Positions 61,332-64,000 of a stretch of DNA of 64,000 nt are shown piece after piece. How positions within the stretch are numbered: the first letter of the stretch is position 1; each line of letters opens with the position of its first letter. The notes below the pieces were generated by a model. That model did no database searches. It saw only the letters and a list, made by a program, of their open reading frames with translations, and was not told the origin of the DNA. The translations under genes were made by a program, and so were the position numbers. The DNA comes from Enterobacter sp. Cy-643 (lineage in GTDB: Bacteria > Pseudomonadota > Gammaproteobacteria > Enterobacterales > Enterobacteriaceae): NCBI RefSeq assembly GCF_011752815.1, contig NZ_VWWV01000003.1:558001-622000 (forward strand), written 5' to 3'.

Positions 61332-63070
61332 CCCGCTCGCTTTACTTCCCCAAACCGCTGGCTGAAGCGCTGGCGGCGGCGATAAGCATAAACATCTTCG
61401 ACATAGCCATCGCGGATGCGGGTTTGCAAAGCGCGCCAAAAGTCGGCGCGGAACAGGTCGGCGTGCATTTCATCGAATAGCGGGCGAATGCGTTTGTCCG
61501 CACAAAGATAGTGCCGGAACTCTTCCGGGAAAACATCTCCCGGCGAGATGCTGTACCACGGCTCTGAAGAGAGTTCATCTTCAGGATAACGCGCCGGCGG
61601 AATATCCCGGAAATTCACCTCGGTCATGTAGCAAATTTCATCGTAATCGTAGAACACAACTCGCCCGTGGCGCGTCACGCCAAAGTTTTTAAATAGCATA
61701 TCGCCAGGGAAGATGTTGGCTGCCGCCAGTTGACGAATGGCGTTGCCGTACTCTTCCACCGCATCCCTGAGCTGCTGGCCTTCTACCTGCTCCAGCCACA
61801 GGTTAAGCGGCACCATTCGCCGCTCAATGTAGAGATGGCTGATGGCAATGCGGTCGCCAAGATCGGTCAGTTTTTCAGGCACTTCTTCCTGCAGCAGCGC
61901 CATAAGATCGGCACTTATCTGCCGCTTATCCAGCACGAAGTTTTCAAACTCCTGGGTATCCGCCATGCGCCCCACGCGGTCGTGCTCTTTTACCAGCTGG
62001 TAGCAGGCGCGAACCCTTTCGGCGGTGACTTCTTTCTGCGGCGCGAACTTGTCTTTTATCACTTTAAACACGCGATCAAAGCCCGGCAGCGTGAACACCA
62101 GCATCACCATGCCGCGAATACCCGGTGCCTCAATAAACTGCTCGGCCGTGCTGTGAATGTAGGTCAGATATTCGCGATAGCTTTCGGTTTTGCCGTGCTT
62201 CTGGCAGCCAATCGCCATATACAGTTCGGCGGTTGTTTTACCCGGTAAAATCTCGCGCAGCCACTCGACAAGCGCGGCGGGGAAAGGGGCATAAACCATG
62301 AAATAGGAACGCGCAAAGCCAAAGACGATGCTGGCTTCGGGGGAACTGGTCAGGCAGGTATCCACCATTAATCGGCCATCATCGGTGCGATGGATTGGCA
62401 ACAAAAAGGGGATTGTTCCTGCAGGTAAAACCAGTTTGCCAACCAGCCAGGCCGCTTTATTGCGATAAAACAGTTCATTAGCCACTTCCAGCGTGGCCGT
62501 CCGCAATGTTTCTGCGCCGAAGGTTTCATATAGATGGGCGAGGATAAAACCCACATCCCGCGCAATATCCTGCCAGGGCAGGCGCAGCGGGAGATCGGAG
62601 AGCAAGGTGGTGAGCAACGTCGTCCAACCTTGCTCAGGAAAAAATGTTTTCGCCAGTGGACGAGGCAGCGGCCGAAGCTGCTTGCCTGCCTGTGAGCTGA
62701 AGATAAAAAGCCGCTCGGGAGTAAGCGAGCGGTGGTCGAAGAGCCGACAATAGACAGAATTAAAAAAACTTTCGGCAATTTCAAAACGCGGGTAATCCGG
62801 CAGTAGCCGGGTGTATTGCTCTTTCACGCGCAGTAAAAAGGCCGCGTCGGTGTTCTGCCCGCCGGTAATGCAGCGAAGCTGTTCTACGACGAGACCGACG
62901 TGGTGATCGTACAGGTTGATGCGGCTTTTCATCGCCTGTTGAACGGCGTGCCAGTCGGCCTGTTCAAAGCGCTGCTGGGCACCCGCGGTGACCTCCAGAA
63001 ATCGACCGTATTGCGCGTCGAACCCCTGCAGGATGGTGTGGGCAATTAACAGCTCCAGCCTGTGTGACAT
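61328..63070 (-). CDS. aceK: Isocitrate dehydrogenase kinase/phosphatase
   Basis: 580 residues (E. coli 574-578). The kinase-like ATP site and catalytic region are conserved ([42 protein letters not shown]). It switches isocitrate dehydrogenase off or on, steering flux into the glyoxylate shunt. Last gene of aceBAK, 57 bp after aceA behind a hairpin repeat; its 3' end overlaps iclR by four bases. Confidence 0.97.
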   Translation of the reverse strand: MSHRLELLIAHTILQGFDAQYGRFLEVTAGAQQRFEQADWHAVQQAMKSRINLYDHHVGLVVEQLRCITGGQNTDAAFLLRVKEQYTRLLPDYPRFEIAESFFNSVYCRLFDHRSLTPERLFIFSSQAGKQLRPLPRPLAKTFFPEQGWTTLLTTLLSDLPLRLPWQDIARDVGFILAHLYETFGAETLRTATLEVANELFYRNKAAWLVGKLVLPAGTIPFLLPIHRTDDGRLMVDTCLTSSPEASIVFGFARSYFMVYAPFPAALVEWLREILPGKTTAELYMAIGCQKHGKTESYREYLTYIHSTAEQFIEAPGIRGMVMLVFTLPGFDRVFKVIKDKFAPQKEVTAERVRACYQLVKEHDRVGRMADTQEFENFVLDKRQISADLMALLQEEVPEKLTDLGDRIAISHLYIERRMVPLNLWLEQVEGQQLRDAVEEYGNAIRQLAAANIFPGDMLFKNFGVTRHGRVVFYDYDEICYMTEVNFRDIPPARYPEDELSSEPWYSISPGDVFPEEFRHYLCADKRIRPLFDEMHADLFRADFWRALQTRIRDGYVEDVYAYRRRQRFSQRFGEVKRAG

Positions 63071-63078
63071 TTATTTCT

Positions 63079-63113
63079 CCCCTCACCCCGGCCCTCTCCC
63101 AAAGGAGAGGGGG
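63079..63113. repeat. Palindromic repeat between aceA and aceK
   Basis: The first 22 bases are identical to 35109-35130 near malE. The hairpin here is CCCTCTCC-CAAA-GGAGAGGG. It occupies most of the 57-bp aceA-aceK gap, the same position as the REP sequence of E. coli. Confidence 0.8.
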
Positions 63114-63127
63114 AAAATAAAGTTTGT

Positions 63128-64000
63128 TCAGAACTGCTCTTCTTCCGTCGAACCTGTCAGCGCCGTGACGGAAGATGCGCCGCCCTGGATGATGGTGGTT
63201 ACGCGATCAAAGTAGCCGGTGCCCACTTCCTGCTGGTGAGAAACGAAGGTGTAGCCTTCAGAAGCGGCGGCAAATTCAGGCTGCTGTACCTTCTCAACGT
63301 AGTGGCGCATTCCCTCCCCCTGCGCATAAGAGTGCGCCAGATCGAACATGTTGAACCACATGCTGTGGATCCCCGCCAGGGTGATGAACTGGTATTTGTA
63401 GCCCATGTCCGACAGCGCTTGCTGGAAGGACGCGATGGTTTTGTCATCGAGATTTTTCTTCCAGTTGAACGACGGCGAACAGTTGTAGGCCAGCAGTTTG
63501 CCAGGGAAGCGCGCGTGGATGGCTTCCGCGAAACGGCGAGCCTGGTCCAGGTCAGGTTTGGAGGTTTCACACCAGACCAGGTCGGCATAAGGCGCGTAGG
63601 CCAGGCCACGGCTGATGGCCTGCTCAATGCCAGCGCGTGTACGGTAGAAACCTTCCTGCGTGCGCTCACCGGTGATGAATTCGCGGTCGTATTCGTCGCA
63701 GTCGGAGGTGATCAGATCTGCCGCGTCAGCATCGGTACGAGCGATCAGTAACGTTGGAACCCCCATCACGTCAGCCGCCAGACGAGCGGCAGTCAGCTTC
63801 TGGATAGCTTCCTGAGTTGGGACCAGGACTTTGCCGCCCATGTGGCCGCATTTTTTCACGGAAGCCAGCTGGTCTTCAAAGTGCACCGCAGCGGCACCCG
63901 CCTGAATCATCGACTTCATCAGTTCGAAGGCGTTCAGCACGCCGCCAAAACCGGCTTCTGCATCGGCAACGATAGGCAGGAAGTAGTCAATGTGGCGTGG
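63128..64000 (-). CDS. aceA: Isocitrate lyase, 5' part outside window
   Basis: The frame runs from the window edge ([20 protein letters not shown]) to the stop at 63128, giving 290 residues, the C-terminal two-thirds of the enzyme. The active-site [19 protein letters not shown] and the C-terminal [12 protein letters not shown] are present. It splits isocitrate to glyoxylate and succinate. The truncation is only the window end. Confidence 0.97.
   Translation of the reverse strand, partial: PRHIDYFLPIVADAEAGFGGVLNAFELMKSMIQAGAAAVHFEDQLASVKKCGHMGGKVLVPTQEAIQKLTAARLAADVMGVPTLLIARTDADAADLITSDCDEYDREFITGERTQEGFYRTRAGIEQAISRGLAYAPYADLVWCETSKPDLDQARRFAEAIHARFPGKLLAYNCSPSFNWKKNLDDKTIASFQQALSDMGYKYQFITLAGIHSMWFNMFDLAHSYAQGEGMRHYVEKVQQPEFAAASEGYTFVSHQQEVGTGYFDRVTTIIQGGASSVTALTGSTEEEQF

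Noticed and set aside
63128-64000. Truncated aceA pseudogene
   Set aside because: The frame is open to the window edge; the missing part is simply outside the window.

Overview
The window comes from an Enterobacteriaceae chromosome, outside Escherichia and Salmonella. I infer this from near end-to-end synteny with the 91-92 min region of E. coli K-12 (aceA-aceK-iclR-metH at the right, through lysC/pgi, mal, ubiCA/plsB and lexA, to uvrA-ssb-yjcB at the left), from strong remembered similarity of nearly every core protein, from two ERIC-type repeats, and from moderately high G+C. An Enterobacter/Cedecea/Klebsiella-like genus fits, but I cannot fix it. No rRNA, tRNA, CRISPR array, transposase or prophage was seen.

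Layout, left to right. (1) 1-8885: the end of yjcB, then an 8.5-kb accessory block between yjcB and ssb. It holds two substrate-binding proteins without a permease, a LysR regulator divergent from a carboxymuconolactone-decarboxylase-like/tautomerase pair, the dat-ddc operon for 1,3-diaminopropane, and an esterase with an unknown partner. (2) 8927-18902: ssb and uvrA diverging from an SOS box, then yjbR, aphA, tyrB, alr, dnaB and qorA. (3) 19111-25814: dusA, a TraF-like outer-membrane protein and a cupin, then zur, yjbJ, dinF, lexA (two LexA boxes) and dgkA. (4) 25946-29816: plsB facing ubiC-ubiA. (5) 29948-37949: the maltose regulon, malK-lamB-malM against malE-malF-malG, around a control region with MalT and CRP sites. 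(6) 38052-46257: psiE, the exopolysaccharide operon yjbEFGH, pgi and lysC with its lysine riboswitch. (7) 46350-48529: panS, yjbD, rluF. (8) 48609-54642: a complete L-sorbose operon sorCDFBAME with candidate SorC operators. (9) 54722-64000: yjbB with an ERIC element in its leader, metH, iclR, aceK and the 3' part of aceA.

The genes mostly belong to well-known systems. SOS repair links lexA, dinF, uvrA and ssb. The maltose genes form porin, binding protein, permease and ATPase. The glyoxylate shunt (aceA, aceK) lies beside its repressor iclR. The sor genes form a full import and reduction path from L-sorbose to glucitol-6-P to fructose-6-P.

The least ordinary signals are non-coding. Six perfectly phased 40-bp tandem repeats, plus a degenerate seventh unit, fill the malE-malF gap and are bracketed by hairpins of a family that recurs between aceA and aceK. 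A 46-bp ERIC remnant lies just upstream of dat. A 127-bp ERIC abuts the yjbB ribosome-binding site. An extra hairpin sits in the lysine riboswitch. A 12-bp hairpin overlaps the tyrB Shine-Dalgarno sequence. I found no clearly new protein system; the TraF-like/cupin pair, the orphan binding-protein pair and the 210-residue partner of the esterase are the least explained genes.
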